A stretch of DNA of 64,000 nt. It comes from Microbacterium oxydans (GTDB taxonomy: Bacteria > Actinomycetota > Actinomycetes > Actinomycetales > Microbacteriaceae). Positions 54,075 to 61,713 of this stretch are shown in pieces. The translations under genes and the position numbers were made by a program. The notes beneath the pieces were generated by a model, which had not been told where the DNA came from, ran no database searches, and was given only the letters and a program-made list of their open reading frames with translations. The stretch's first letter is position 1. Each line of letters starts with the position of its first letter. Location: the NCBI RefSeq assembly GCF_000956405.1, contig NZ_JYIV01000027.1:186001-250000 (forward strand), in the 5' to 3' direction.

Positions 54075-55448
54075 TCAGGCGGACACTCCACGCTCGCCGA
54101 GGAAGGCGACGGGGTTCACGGGGCGACCGCCGACGTAGACCTCGAAGTGGAGGTGGCAGCCGAAGGAACGGCCGGTGTTGCCTGCATAGGCGATGACCTG
54201 ACCGGAGTTCACCCGCTGTCCGGATCGCACGAGGATGCCGCCGTCGCGGATGTGGGCGTAACCGGTTCCGACGCCGCCGCCGTGCTGGATGCGGATGTAG
54301 TTGCCGTAGCCGTCGTTGGGGCCTGCGTAGTCGACCGTGCCGGAGTTCGCTGCATAGATCGGGGATCCGCAGCCGTTGGCGAAGTCGGTTCCGTAGTGGA
54401 ACGACGAGGAGCATCCCTGCGAGCCGCACTGCACCGAGCGCGGACCGTAGCCGGAGCTCTTTCCGCCGCCGTGCGGACGGCACCAGCCGCCGGAGCCCTG
54501 GCTGCCGCCGCCTCCCCCGCCGCCTCCGCCGCCACCACCGGCTGCTGCAGCTGCAGCGGCTGCAGCAGCACGCTCGGCAGCCTCACGTTCGCGGCGGGCC
54601 TTCGCCTCGGCCTCGACGCCCGCCTGGTAGCCGGCGACGGTCTGGGTCGTCGTGTCCTTGAGTGCGGCGAGCTGGGCCTGCATCGTCGCGAGGTTTGTCG
54701 TCTGCTCGTCCAAGGCAGCCTGAGCGGCTTCCGCCGCCTGCTGCGCCACGACCATCTTCTCTTCGGCGATCTTCTGCAGTCGGTCGCGCTCGTTGCGGGC
54801 GACGACAGCCTGGTCGCTGAGGGACTGCGCGGAGTTGCGTGCGGCGACAGCCTTGTCGTAGACGGACTGGTTGTACTCGAGCAGCTTGTCCATCGTGCCG
54901 AGCCGCGCAAGGAGGTCATCGGCGTTGTTCGCGGAGCCGGCGAAGAACAGCTCCATCGACGTGTCGTCGCCGCCGTTGCGGTAGAGCTGTGCGGCGACCT
55001 GCCCCGCCTTGCGAGCCGCCGTGTCGGCGACCGCTGCCTGCTCGTCGGCCTTCGCCTGGAGGGTGTCGGCTTCCGTGGCCGCAGCGAAGTAGTCCTGCTG
55101 CGCCGCGTAGAACTCCGCGGACGCCGCCTTGGCCGCAGCCTGAGTCTCGGCGACCTTCTGGGTGAGCGACTGGATGAGCCCCTCGATGCGCGAGACCTCG
55201 GCAGCCTTCGCCGCCTCGTTGTTCTTCGCCCGCTGCACATCGTCCCAGCTCGGGTACGCGGCGGCATAGGCCGCAGAGACACCGTTGGTGATGCCGAAGG
55301 CACTCAGCGCCACCACGCTGAGAGCGCCGATGCCGAGTGCGCCTCGACGAGTGATGCCGAACGCGCGGCGCTCTGACGGAGTGGGCGCACAGCCGCAGTC
55401 CTCTGATGCTGCAGCAACTGCAGCATCGAGTGTGATCTTGTCGTTCAC
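54075..55448 (-). CDS. secreted M23-family peptidoglycan endopeptidase with coiled coil
   Basis: A 457-residue cell-wall hydrolase of the NlpD/EnvC layout. The Tat-like signal ITRRGALGIGALSVVALSA lies near residue 35. A long coiled coil follows (about 65-290), then a run of 11 Ala and 12 Gly as flexible linker. The M23 domain has zinc ligands in FHYGTDFANG (His, Asp) and CHLHFEV (His-x-His), so it should be active. Start GTG 55448 has GGAAGGGG upstream. The frame to 55529 would add a Cys-rich stretch that is really promoter DNA. Convergent with ppa. Confidence 0.93.
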   Translation of the reverse strand: MNDKITLDAAVAAASEDCGCAPTPSERRAFGITRRGALGIGALSVVALSAFGITNGVSAAYAAAYPSWDDVQRAKNNEAAKAAEVSRIEGLIQSLTQKVAETQAAAKAASAEFYAAQQDYFAAATEADTLQAKADEQAAVADTAARKAGQVAAQLYRNGGDDTSMELFFAGSANNADDLLARLGTMDKLLEYNQSVYDKAVAARNSAQSLSDQAVVARNERDRLQKIAEEKMVVAQQAAEAAQAALDEQTTNLATMQAQLAALKDTTTQTVAGYQAGVEAEAKARREREAAERAAAAAAAAAAGGGGGGGGGGGGSQGSGGWCRPHGGGKSSGYGPRSVQCGSQGCSSSFHYGTDFANGCGSPIYAANSGTVDYAGPNDGYGNYIRIQHGGGVGTGYAHIRDGGILVRSGQRVNSGQVIAYAGNTGRSFGCHLHFEVYVGGRPVNPVAFLGERGVSA

Positions 55449-55468
55449 ACGGCCCCTTCCGCCGGTTT

Positions 55469-55486
55469 CACAGTTGCCACAGTAAC
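55469..55486. promoter_or_regulatory. direct repeat upstream of M23 peptidase
   Basis: Two adjacent 9-base units, CACAGTTGC and CACAGTAAC (minus strand GTTACTGTG-GCAACTGTG), 20-40 bases before the start. Flanking TTTCACA occurs on both sides. Direct repeats of this style are bound by MtrA-type response regulators at cell-wall genes; the regulator here is a guess. Confidence 0.35.
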
Positions 55487-55616
55487 AACAACTTTCACAT
55501 CCGCACCAGGGGCCTGGCGGCTTTTCCACCCGTTCCCGACCCCTCGATCGTGCCCCGGGAACACGCCCGGGTTGCGGCGCCGCGCCCTCGATTCGCGATT
55601 TGCCCGAAACATCCCT

Positions 55617-55622
55617 TATGCT
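55617..55622 (+). promoter_or_regulatory. possible -10 element of the tRNA cluster
   Basis: TATGCT about 35 bases before tRNA-Glu in an AT-richer pocket; no convincing -35. Confidence 0.3.
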
Positions 55623-55657
55623 TGAGCGTCGGCAAGGAAGTCCCCCGGGACTGACTC

Positions 55658-55730
55658 GGCCCCATCGTTTAGCGGCCTAGGACGCCGCCCTTTCACGGCG
55701 GTAGCACGGGTTCGAATCCCGTTGGGGTCA
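55658..55730 (+). tRNA. tRNA-Glu (TTC)
   Basis: A 73-base cloverleaf: acceptor GGCCCCA/TGGGGTC, anticodon stem CCGCC/GGCGG around CTTTCAC (anticodon TTC), T loop GTTCGAATCC. Discriminator A. Confidence 0.96.
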
Positions 55731-55740
55731 CACCTTCCGA

Positions 55741-55746
55741 TATAAT
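55741..55746 (+). promoter_or_regulatory. consensus -10 element (TATAAT) before tRNA-Asp
   Basis: A perfect TATAAT 11 bases before tRNA-Asp in a 27-base AT-rich spacer, suggesting its own start site in addition to read-through from tRNA-Glu. Confidence 0.35.
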
Positions 55747-55757
55747 TAAACAAGTAT

Positions 55758-55831
55758 GGCCCTGTAGCGCAGTTGGTTAGCGTGCCGCCCTGTCACGGCG
55801 GAGGTCGCGGGTTCAAGTCCCGTCAGGGTCG
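55758..55831 (+). tRNA. tRNA-Asp (GTC)
   Basis: A 74-base cloverleaf: acceptor GGCCCTG/CAGGGTC, anticodon loop CTGTCAC (anticodon GTC) on CCGCC/GGCGG, T loop GTTCAAGTCC. Discriminator G. Confidence 0.96.
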
Positions 55832-55842
55832 CTCCGTGCGAC

Positions 55843-55866
55843 GAGCTCTTTCTTCGGAGAGGGCTC
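55843..55866 (+). terminator. weak hairpin after tRNA-Asp
   Basis: GAGCTCTTT and AGAGGGCTC pair with several G-U pairs around a CTTCGG loop, 11 bases past tRNA-Asp. It may be a processing or partial termination signal before tRNA-Phe. Confidence 0.35.
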
Positions 55867-55900
55867 TTCGTCTAGGACGCGACAGGTTCGCCGGTCGCGC

Positions 55901-55973
55901 GGCTCTGTAGCTCAGTTGGTAGAGCGTTCGACTGAAAATCGAAAGGTCACCGGATCGATGCCGGTCGGAGCCA
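55901..55973 (+). tRNA. tRNA-Phe (GAA)
   Basis: A 73-base cloverleaf: acceptor GGCTCTG/CGGAGCC with one G-U, anticodon stem TCGAC/ATCGA region around CTGAAAA (anticodon GAA), T loop GATCGATGCC with an A in place of the usual first T. Discriminator A. Confidence 0.94.
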
Positions 55974-56001
55974 CACGAGTGATCGTTACAATCACTCCAG
56001 A

Positions 56002-56040
56002 AACCCTCGCCTAGCTTCTACATGGCGGGGGTTTTGCTTT
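56002..56040 (+). terminator. terminator of the tRNA cluster
   Basis: Stem AACCCTCGCC/GGCGGGGGTT (one G-U), 12-base loop, then TTGCTTT, 28 bases past tRNA-Phe. Confidence 0.8.
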
Positions 56041-56079
56041 GTCCCCCATGCCCCGGCGCCGTGTGATCAACTGGTCCGT

Positions 56080-57015
56080 ATGCGTCCAGAGCAATCGTCC
56101 GTGATCCCGGTCGATGTCCTCCGAGGCTTCCAGTCCCGGGACGACACGACGCGCGAATGGGCGGCCCAGGTCTCAGTTGTCGCGCGGGGCCTGTTGCAGC
56201 GGTGGGAGCTCCGCCCTGACGGCACGGTCCGATCGGGCGAAGCGGGAATCCTCGTGCCGGTGCGCCGCGCCGACGGCTCTCCCGCGGCGTTGAAGCTGCA
56301 GGTCCCCCGCGCCGAGACCACGGCTGCGATCATCGGCCTCACCCGTTGGCAGGGAGCCGGCATCGTCCGCCTGCTGGACAGCGATGCCGACCGTGGAGCG
56401 ATGCTGCTCGAACGCCTCTACGGAGACCGCACTCTGGAGACCGTCGAAGACGACGATGCTGCCGTTCGCGTGGTCGGTGGCCTCCTCGCGCGCCTACACG
56501 CTGTGCCCGCCCCCGACGGACTCCCCCAGCTCGCCACGGTCACCGGCGAGATGCTCGCCGACGCTCCCACGGCCGCACGCGTGCTCGACGACGAAGACCG
56601 GTCGCGGCTGGACCGATGGGTCGACACGGTGTCGGCGGTGGCCGATGACACAGGCGACCGCCTCCTGCACTGGGACCTGCACTACGGCAACGTGCTCGCG
56701 GCCGACCGCGAGCCCTGGCTGGCGATCGACCCGGAGCCACTCGTCGGCGATCCCGGATTCGACCTCTGGCCCGCCCTCGACAGCGGGTGGGGCGACGATC
56801 CCACCCGCACCGATGCCCCCCGGCTCGTACGGCGACGCTTCGACATCCTCACCGAGATGCTCGACCTCGACCGCCACCGCGCTGCCGCCTGGACCGGTGC
56901 CCGCCTGCTGCAGAACACGCTGTGGGACATCGAAGACGGTCAGCCGGCCATCAGCGCGGCAGCGAAGCTGGTCGACGATGCTCTCCTCACCGCCTACAGC
57001 TCCGACGGAGCCTGA
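56080..57015 (+). CDS. aminoglycoside 6-phosphotransferase-like (streptomycin/hydroxyurea kinase family) protein
   Basis: A 311-residue kinase-fold protein. N-lobe with LVPVRRADGSPAALKLQVP (ATP-binding Lys) and the C-lobe Brenner loop HWDLHYGNVLAA, then the metal-binding AIDPEPLVGDPGFDLWP. This is the APH(6)/hydroxyurea-kinase family. Chromosomal members in soil actinobacteria are common and often do not confer measurable resistance; the real substrate is unknown. It is convergent with the lig operon, 21 bases apart. Confidence 0.88.
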   Translation: MRPEQSSVIPVDVLRGFQSRDDTTREWAAQVSVVARGLLQRWELRPDGTVRSGEAGILVPVRRADGSPAALKLQVPRAETTAAIIGLTRWQGAGIVRLLDSDADRGAMLLERLYGDRTLETVEDDDAAVRVVGGLLARLHAVPAPDGLPQLATVTGEMLADAPTAARVLDDEDRSRLDRWVDTVSAVADDTGDRLLHWDLHYGNVLAADREPWLAIDPEPLVGDPGFDLWPALDSGWGDDPTRTDAPRLVRRRFDILTEMLDLDRHRAAAWTGARLLQNTLWDIEDGQPAISAAAKLVDDALLTAYSSDGA

Positions 57016-57036
57016 CGCCTCCTGCGTCGCGAACCC

Positions 57037-57732
57037 CTACGCGCGGAAGCCGTGCGACCGTGCGATCTCCCTCGCCTGGGGTGACGAGAAGAAGTCGAGC
57101 AGTTCACGCCCGGCATCGGCGTTCACCGACACACTCGCCACCGCGCCGCCGAACACCGTGACGATCGCGCAATCGTGAGGGAGCACGCCGATGACGCGGA
57201 CACCCTCACGATCCACCAGTTCGCTGAGCTGCTGGAACGCCAGGTCGACATCACCCTGGGCCAGGAGTGCGGCGACCGGAACACCGGGGCGCGCCTGCAC
57301 GAGCTTCGGCCCGACCACGTCCATGAGCCCCCAACGCTGGATCATGTCCACGAGAGCATCGCCGCTCGGCCCCGTGGAGTAGCCGACCCGTTCCGCCGAC
57401 ACGAGGGCTGCACGCACCTGCTCCGCATTCGCGAACGCTGCGCCGCCGGGATCGACACTCGCGTGTCCGCGTCGCCCGCGGACACCCACGGCGACCTCGG
57501 AGAACACCAGATCCGTCACGGAGGCCGGGTCGACGTGACCACGCTCGGCGAGCGCATCCAGCGCACCGGCGGCGAGGAAGACCAGATCCACCTGCTCCCC
57601 GCTCGCCACGCGCCGCGACGCGTCCACACCTCCCACCGACTCGACCTCGACGTGCGGGAGCCCGGCATCGACCGCCGCGACCGCGAGGTCGGCGAGCAGC
57701 CCACGCGTGGCCATGGACGAGAGGGCTCTCAT
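57037..57732 (-). CDS. ModA-like periplasmic-binding-fold protein without signal peptide
   Basis: A 231-residue protein with the type 2 periplasmic-binding fold: MRALSSMATRGLLADLAVAA, ASGEQVDLVFLAAGALDAL, VGYSTGPSGDALVDMIQRWG and LLAQGDVDLAFQQLSEL, ending in FFSSPQAREIARSHGF. It resembles molybdate-binding ModA but has no signal peptide or lipobox from either possible start (57744 or 57732), so it should be cytosolic. It is the last gene of the lig operon, 58 bases after ligC. Role in the pathway unknown; no tautomerase (ligU/galD type) gene is present in the operon. Confidence 0.7.
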   Translation of the reverse strand: MRALSSMATRGLLADLAVAAVDAGLPHVEVESVGGVDASRRVASGEQVDLVFLAAGALDALAERGHVDPASVTDLVFSEVAVGVRGRRGHASVDPGGAAFANAEQVRAALVSAERVGYSTGPSGDALVDMIQRWGLMDVVGPKLVQARPGVPVAALLAQGDVDLAFQQLSELVDREGVRVIGVLPHDCAIVTVFGGAVASVSVNADAGRELLDFFSSPQAREIARSHGFRA

Positions 57733-57790
57733 ACCGCCGCACATCCGAGGATGACGAGCCCTGCACCGTCGAGGCGACCACGCGGGAATC

Positions 57791-58744
57791 TCACGTGAGC
57801 TGCTCCTCGAGCTCTCCGAGCACCCGGTAGCAGTCGATGACCTGGCGGAGCGAGGAGTTCGGTTCGCGTCCCTCGCGGATGGCGGAGACGAACTCCCGGT
57901 CCTGCAACTCGATGCCGTTCATGCTCACGGCCACGTCGGTCACGTCGATCTGCTCGTCCGCACCGGTGAACAGGTCGTCGTAGCGGGCGATGTACGTGGC
58001 GGTGTCCCCGATGTAGCGGAAGAAGCTGCCGAACGGACCCTCGTTGTTGAACGACAGCGACAGCGTGCAGATCGCGCCGGACTCGCTCTTCAACTGCACC
58101 GACATGTCCATCGCGATGCCGAGTTCCGGGTGGATCGGCCCCTGCATGGCATGTGCTTCGACGATCCGACCCGCCTGGTACGCGAACAGATCGACCGTGT
58201 GCGCGGCGTGATGCCACAGCAGATGATCGGTCCACGACCTGCGCTCACCCTTGGCGTTCGTGTTGGTGCGTCGGAAGAAGTACGTCTGCACGTCCATCTG
58301 CTGCACCGCGAACTCGCCGGCCTCGATCCGCTGATGCACGAGCTGATGCGAGGGGTTGAACCGGCGGGTGTGCCCCACCATCGCGATGCGATCCGATGCC
58401 TCGGCGACGGCGAGCGTGGCCTCCGCTCCCGCCCACGAGTCGGCCACGGGGATCTCGACCTGAACATGCTTGCCGGCAGCGAGCACGGCCTGCGTCTGCG
58501 CGGCGTGCAACCCCGTGGGAGTGGCGAGGATCACGGCATCGACGTCGTCGCGCTCCAGCACGGCGTCGAGTCCGACGACCGCGTGCGCGACGCCGTACTG
58601 CGCGGCGACGGCTTCAGCCTTCTCCATCGAGGTCGCGCTGACGACCGTGACGACCGCGTCGTCGATGTTCGCGAGTCCGTCGAGGTGCTTCATCCCGAAG
58701 GCACCGTTCGCGCCGACGACGGCGATGCGGATCTTGTCCGTCAT
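57791..58744 (-). CDS. ligC: 4-carboxy-2-hydroxymuconate-6-semialdehyde dehydrogenase
   Basis: A 317-residue Gfo/Idh/MocA-fold enzyme that oxidises the ring-cleavage product, as its hemiacetal, to 2-pyrone-4,6-dicarboxylate with NAD(P)+. N-terminal Rossmann site IAVVGANGAFGMKHLDGL, then ILATPTGLHAAQT, VQVEIPVADSW (in place of EKP) and HTRRFNPSHQLVHQ. These and the position beside ligAB identify LigC. ATG 58744 overlaps the ligAB stop by four bases. Confidence 0.93.
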   Translation of the reverse strand: MTDKIRIAVVGANGAFGMKHLDGLANIDDAVVTVVSATSMEKAEAVAAQYGVAHAVVGLDAVLERDDVDAVILATPTGLHAAQTQAVLAAGKHVQVEIPVADSWAGAEATLAVAEASDRIAMVGHTRRFNPSHQLVHQRIEAGEFAVQQMDVQTYFFRRTNTNAKGERRSWTDHLLWHHAAHTVDLFAYQAGRIVEAHAMQGPIHPELGIAMDMSVQLKSESGAICTLSLSFNNEGPFGSFFRYIGDTATYIARYDDLFTGADEQIDVTDVAVSMNGIELQDREFVSAIREGREPNSSLRQVIDCYRVLGELEEQLT

Positions 58745-60054
58745 GCGGAAACCTCCTGAGAAGGGTTCGAGATCACCAGATGGCCGACCGCGGTGTTGGA
58801 CGCAGGCACATGGTAGAACCGGTGATCGACATCGGGGGCGTCGCCACCGAACTGATCGTCCATCGCGCCTCGGGCGATGAGCCAGTCGACCAGCTCGATC
58901 CCCTCGGAACCGGCCTCATCCACGTACTCCATGTGCTGCCATTCGGTGAGGCCCAGCGGGTCGGCGATCAGGTGGTCGAGGAACGCGTTGTCCCACTCCT
59001 TGTTGATGAGCCCGGCACGAGGACCCTGCAGCTGATGACTCATGCCTCCCGTGCCCCAGATCTGGACGTTCAGCTTCTCGCCGTCCCACTTGTCGATCGC
59101 CCGTCGCAGCGCCTTGCCGAGCTCGTAGCAGCGGCGCCCCGAAGGCACCGGATACTGCACGACGTTCACGGCGAGCGGGATGACCCGTACGGGCCACTCC
59201 TCCACGTCCCCGTACACGAGTGAGAGCGGAACCGTCAGACCGTGATCGACCACCATCTCGTTGACCAGCGTGAGGTCGAAGTCGTCCTGGATGATCGACT
59301 GTGCGAGATGCGCGGCGAACTCGGGGTACCCGTTCACCCCCGGCACCGGCCGCGGTCCGTACCCCTCGTCGGCCACCGGATAGTGCGCTCCGGTGCCGAG
59401 CACGAACGTGGGGATGATCGAGGCGTCGAACGCGGTGGCGTGGTCGTTGTAGACGAGGATGACCACGTCGGGAGTGTTCTCCTTCGCCCATTCCCGAGTC
59501 CACCGGTAGCCGTCGAAGACCTTCTTCCAGTACGGCTCCTCCGTCTTTCCGAGATCCATGGCCGCACCGATGGCCGGCACGTGCGAGGTGAACAGCGCCG
59601 AGGTGTAGTACGCCGGCGCGTCCGGCCGGAAGGTGTCGGCCTTCTCGCCCGGCTGCGGCGGGGTCCAGCCGTCCAGGTCCTTCCGACGATTGCCCTCGGG
59701 GTTGCGTCCGCCGCCGATCATCATGTCGCGGTAGGCGGCCTCGCTCATCCCGGTCATCGACCCGGCCATCTGCTGGAAGCTCAGTCCATGCGTGGCGCCG
59801 ATCTTGCTCAGGAAGTAGATGTTGCCGCCCTCGGCGATCATGGTGTTCAGATCCATGTCGAGAACCGCCTGCCGCTGCACGGGGGTGAGCGACCAGTCGT
59901 CGAGGTAGGCCTCCTGATCCGCGAGGAACCGCGCACGGTTCTCGGGCTGCATGAGGGACATCGAGAACTGATTGAGGTGATATCCCTTGCGGGCCTGCTC
60001 GGCATCGTAGATCGTGGTGCCGGGAATGTCCTTGTACGGCTTGTCGAGTGCCAT
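58741..60054 (-). CDS. ligAB: protocatechuate 4,5-dioxygenase, fused alpha-beta chain
   Basis: A 437-residue type II extradiol dioxygenase opening protocatechuate between C4 and C5 with O2 and Fe(II). Residues 1 to about 118 are the LigA alpha domain (YHLNQFSMSLMQPENRARFL, DMDLNTMIAEGGNIYFLSKI). Residues about 145-437 are the LigB beta domain, with iron ligands His158 (FTSHVPAIG) and His205 (YNDHATAF). VWGTGGMSHQLQG and PRAGLINKEW are close LigB matches. Sphingobium makes two chains; a fused chain is known from Arthrobacter keyseri PcmA. Alpha-first order differs from gallate dioxygenases. ATG 60054 is two bases after ligI. Confidence 0.94.
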   Translation of the reverse strand: MALDKPYKDIPGTTIYDAEQARKGYHLNQFSMSLMQPENRARFLADQEAYLDDWSLTPVQRQAVLDMDLNTMIAEGGNIYFLSKIGATHGLSFQQMAGSMTGMSEAAYRDMMIGGGRNPEGNRRKDLDGWTPPQPGEKADTFRPDAPAYYTSALFTSHVPAIGAAMDLGKTEEPYWKKVFDGYRWTREWAKENTPDVVILVYNDHATAFDASIIPTFVLGTGAHYPVADEGYGPRPVPGVNGYPEFAAHLAQSIIQDDFDLTLVNEMVVDHGLTVPLSLVYGDVEEWPVRVIPLAVNVVQYPVPSGRRCYELGKALRRAIDKWDGEKLNVQIWGTGGMSHQLQGPRAGLINKEWDNAFLDHLIADPLGLTEWQHMEYVDEAGSEGIELVDWLIARGAMDDQFGGDAPDVDHRFYHVPASNTAVGHLVISNPSQEVSA

Positions 60055-60056
60055 GG

Positions 60057-60995
60057 TCAGTCTCCTTCTTCTTTCCAGTAGAGGCGCCGGGGATTGTCGA
60101 CGAGCAGCTTGCGCTGCAGCTCGACGGTCGTCGCGATCTGCGGGATGTAGTCGACCAGCAGGCCGTCATCGGGCATGTGGTCCTTGAGGTTCGGGTGCGG
60201 CCAGTCCGTGCCCCAGAGCACACGATCCGGGAACTCCTCGATCACACGTCGGGCGAAGGGCACGACATCGGCGTAGGCATGCTGCTCTCCGTCGAGGGCT
60301 GTCGGTCCCGTGACGCTGAGTCGCTCGGGGCACGACACCTTCGTCCACACGTTGTCGTTCTCGCGCAGGAAACGCAGGAACAGGCCGAAGTCTTCACCGT
60401 CCGGATCCTTCGTCACGTCGGGTCGACCCATGTGATCGACGACCACCGTCACCGGGATCGCCGAGAAGAAGTCGTACAGCTCCGGCAGGTCTTCGGCCTC
60501 GAAGTAGATGACCACGTGCCAGCCGAGCGGAGCGATCTTCGACACGATCTCCTCCAGCGAATCCGTGGGAACCCGGTCGACGAGGCGCGTGACGAAGTTG
60601 AACCGCACTCCGCGCACCCCGGCCTCGTGCAGCTCCGCGAGCTCCTCCTCGGTGATGTCACGTCGCACGGTGGCGACGCCCCTGGCCCGACCCGCACCAC
60701 GACGGAGGGCATCGACGAGGGCGCTGTTGTCGGAGCCGTGGCACGTGGCCTGCACGACGACATTGCAGTCGAAGCCGAGACGGTCGCGCAACGCGAAGAG
60801 CTGTGCGGCCGAAGCATCACACGGGGTGTACTTGCGCTCGGGAGCGTACGGGAACTGCGCGCCGGGGCCGAAGACGTGGCAGTGCGCATCGACCGCTCCC
60901 TCGGGCAGCGTGAACGTCGGCACCGATGGGGCCTCGTACCAGTCCAGCCAGCCAGGAGTCTTCTCGAAGTCGCCCGAGGTGTCACCGTGAGCCAT
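60057..60995 (-). CDS. ligI: 2-pyrone-4,6-dicarboxylate lactonase
   Basis: A 312-residue amidohydrolase-superfamily enzyme that opens the pyrone lactone to 4-oxalomesaconate, without needing a metal. Signatures: VDAHCHVFGPGAQFPYAPER, VVQATCHGSDN, VRGVRFNFV, VTVVVDHMGRPD and the catalytic Asp in VLWGTDWPHPN. It lies one base after ligK (TGAGATG) and two before ligAB. Confidence 0.95.
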   Translation of the reverse strand: MAHGDTSGDFEKTPGWLDWYEAPSVPTFTLPEGAVDAHCHVFGPGAQFPYAPERKYTPCDASAAQLFALRDRLGFDCNVVVQATCHGSDNSALVDALRRGAGRARGVATVRRDITEEELAELHEAGVRGVRFNFVTRLVDRVPTDSLEEIVSKIAPLGWHVVIYFEAEDLPELYDFFSAIPVTVVVDHMGRPDVTKDPDGEDFGLFLRFLRENDNVWTKVSCPERLSVTGPTALDGEQHAYADVVPFARRVIEEFPDRVLWGTDWPHPNLKDHMPDDGLLVDYIPQIATTVELQRKLLVDNPRRLYWKEEGD

Positions 60996-60996
60996 C

Positions 60997-61697
60997 TCAG
61001 TCCTCCACGTACTCGAGGCCGGCGTCGGTCAGGCGCTCTCGCATGCCGTACAGGTCGAGGCCGAGAACGCCGTCTCGGAACCGCTGCCGTTTGGACTCCT
61101 CGTCGTCCTCACGCCTCCGGCAGACGTCCGCCACTGCACCCACGATCCCTCTGGGCACGACGACGACGCCATCGACATCCGCCACGACGACATCGCCGGG
61201 GTTCACGAGCGCGTTCGCCACGACCACCGGCACGTTGACCGAGCCGAGCGTCGCCTTGACCGTGCCCTTCGCGTTGACCGCACGGGAGAAGACCGGGAAC
61301 CGCATCCGCTCCAGGTCGGCGACGTCGCGGACTCCCCCGTCGATCACGAGGCCCCGACATCCGCGAGCCGCCAGCGAGGTCGCCAGCAGCTCTCCGAAGA
61401 ACCCGTCCTCGCTCTCGGTCGTGCAGCCGGCCACGACCACATCGCCCTCCTGCACCTGTTCCGCGGCGACGTGGAGCATCCAGTTGTCGCCCGGCTGCAG
61501 CAGCACCGTCACAGCAGGGCCGCACAGCCGAGCGCCGCGATCCACGGGGCGGATGTACGGGCGCATCAGGCCCACACGCCCCATGGCCTCATGGCCTCAT
61601 GGATGGTCGCCACACCGAACTCGGAGAGGCGAGCCACCTCGCCGCAGTCTGGCCGCTCGATGCGGGTGCGGACGATGCCGAGGTCGTTCAGACGCAT
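60997..61697 (-). pseudogene. ligK: 4-carboxy-4-hydroxy-2-oxoadipate aldolase, frameshifted by an 8-bp duplication
   Basis: LigK (RraA-fold class II aldolase) cleaves the last intermediate to pyruvate and oxaloacetate. ATG 61697 with GGAG upstream begins MRLNDLGIVRTRIERPDCGE and runs to GVATIHEAM. There a second copy of an 8-base unit (61583-61602) shifts the frame, and translation stops at TGA 61568-61566 after 43 residues. Removing eight bases restores [20 protein letters not shown] and a 230-residue protein, the normal LigK length, with [12 protein letters not shown] and [10 protein letters not shown] intact. That TGA overlaps an in-frame ATG (TGATG), so restart could give a protein lacking about 40 residues. 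Either a true mutation, a slippage switch, or a sequencing error. Confidence 0.85.
61583..61602 (-). repeat. 8-bp tandem repeat causing the ligK frameshift
   Basis: ATGGCCTC-ATGGCCTC-ATGG on the plus strand (GAGGCCAT units on the coding strand). One unit fewer gives the intact frame. Confidence 0.95.
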
Positions 61698-61713
61698 CTC
61701 TTGTTCTCCGATC

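Noticed and set aside
55449-55529. Cys-rich N-terminal extension of the M23 peptidase
   Set aside because: The extension would precede the Tat signal and is encoded by the direct-repeat promoter region; GTG 55448 has a good ribosome site.
56080-57015. Acquired streptomycin resistance gene
   Set aside because: Composition matches its neighbours, there are no mobile-element traces, and chromosomal APH(6)-like kinases are common in this group.
58741-60054. Gallate dioxygenase (GalA/DesB)
   Set aside because: Domain order is alpha then beta, the reverse of gallate enzymes, and the beta half matches LigB closely; a side activity on gallate remains possible.
61583-61602. Programmed ribosomal frameshift in ligK
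   Set aside because: There is no slippery heptamer or downstream stem, and the shift is explained exactly by one duplicated 8-bp unit.
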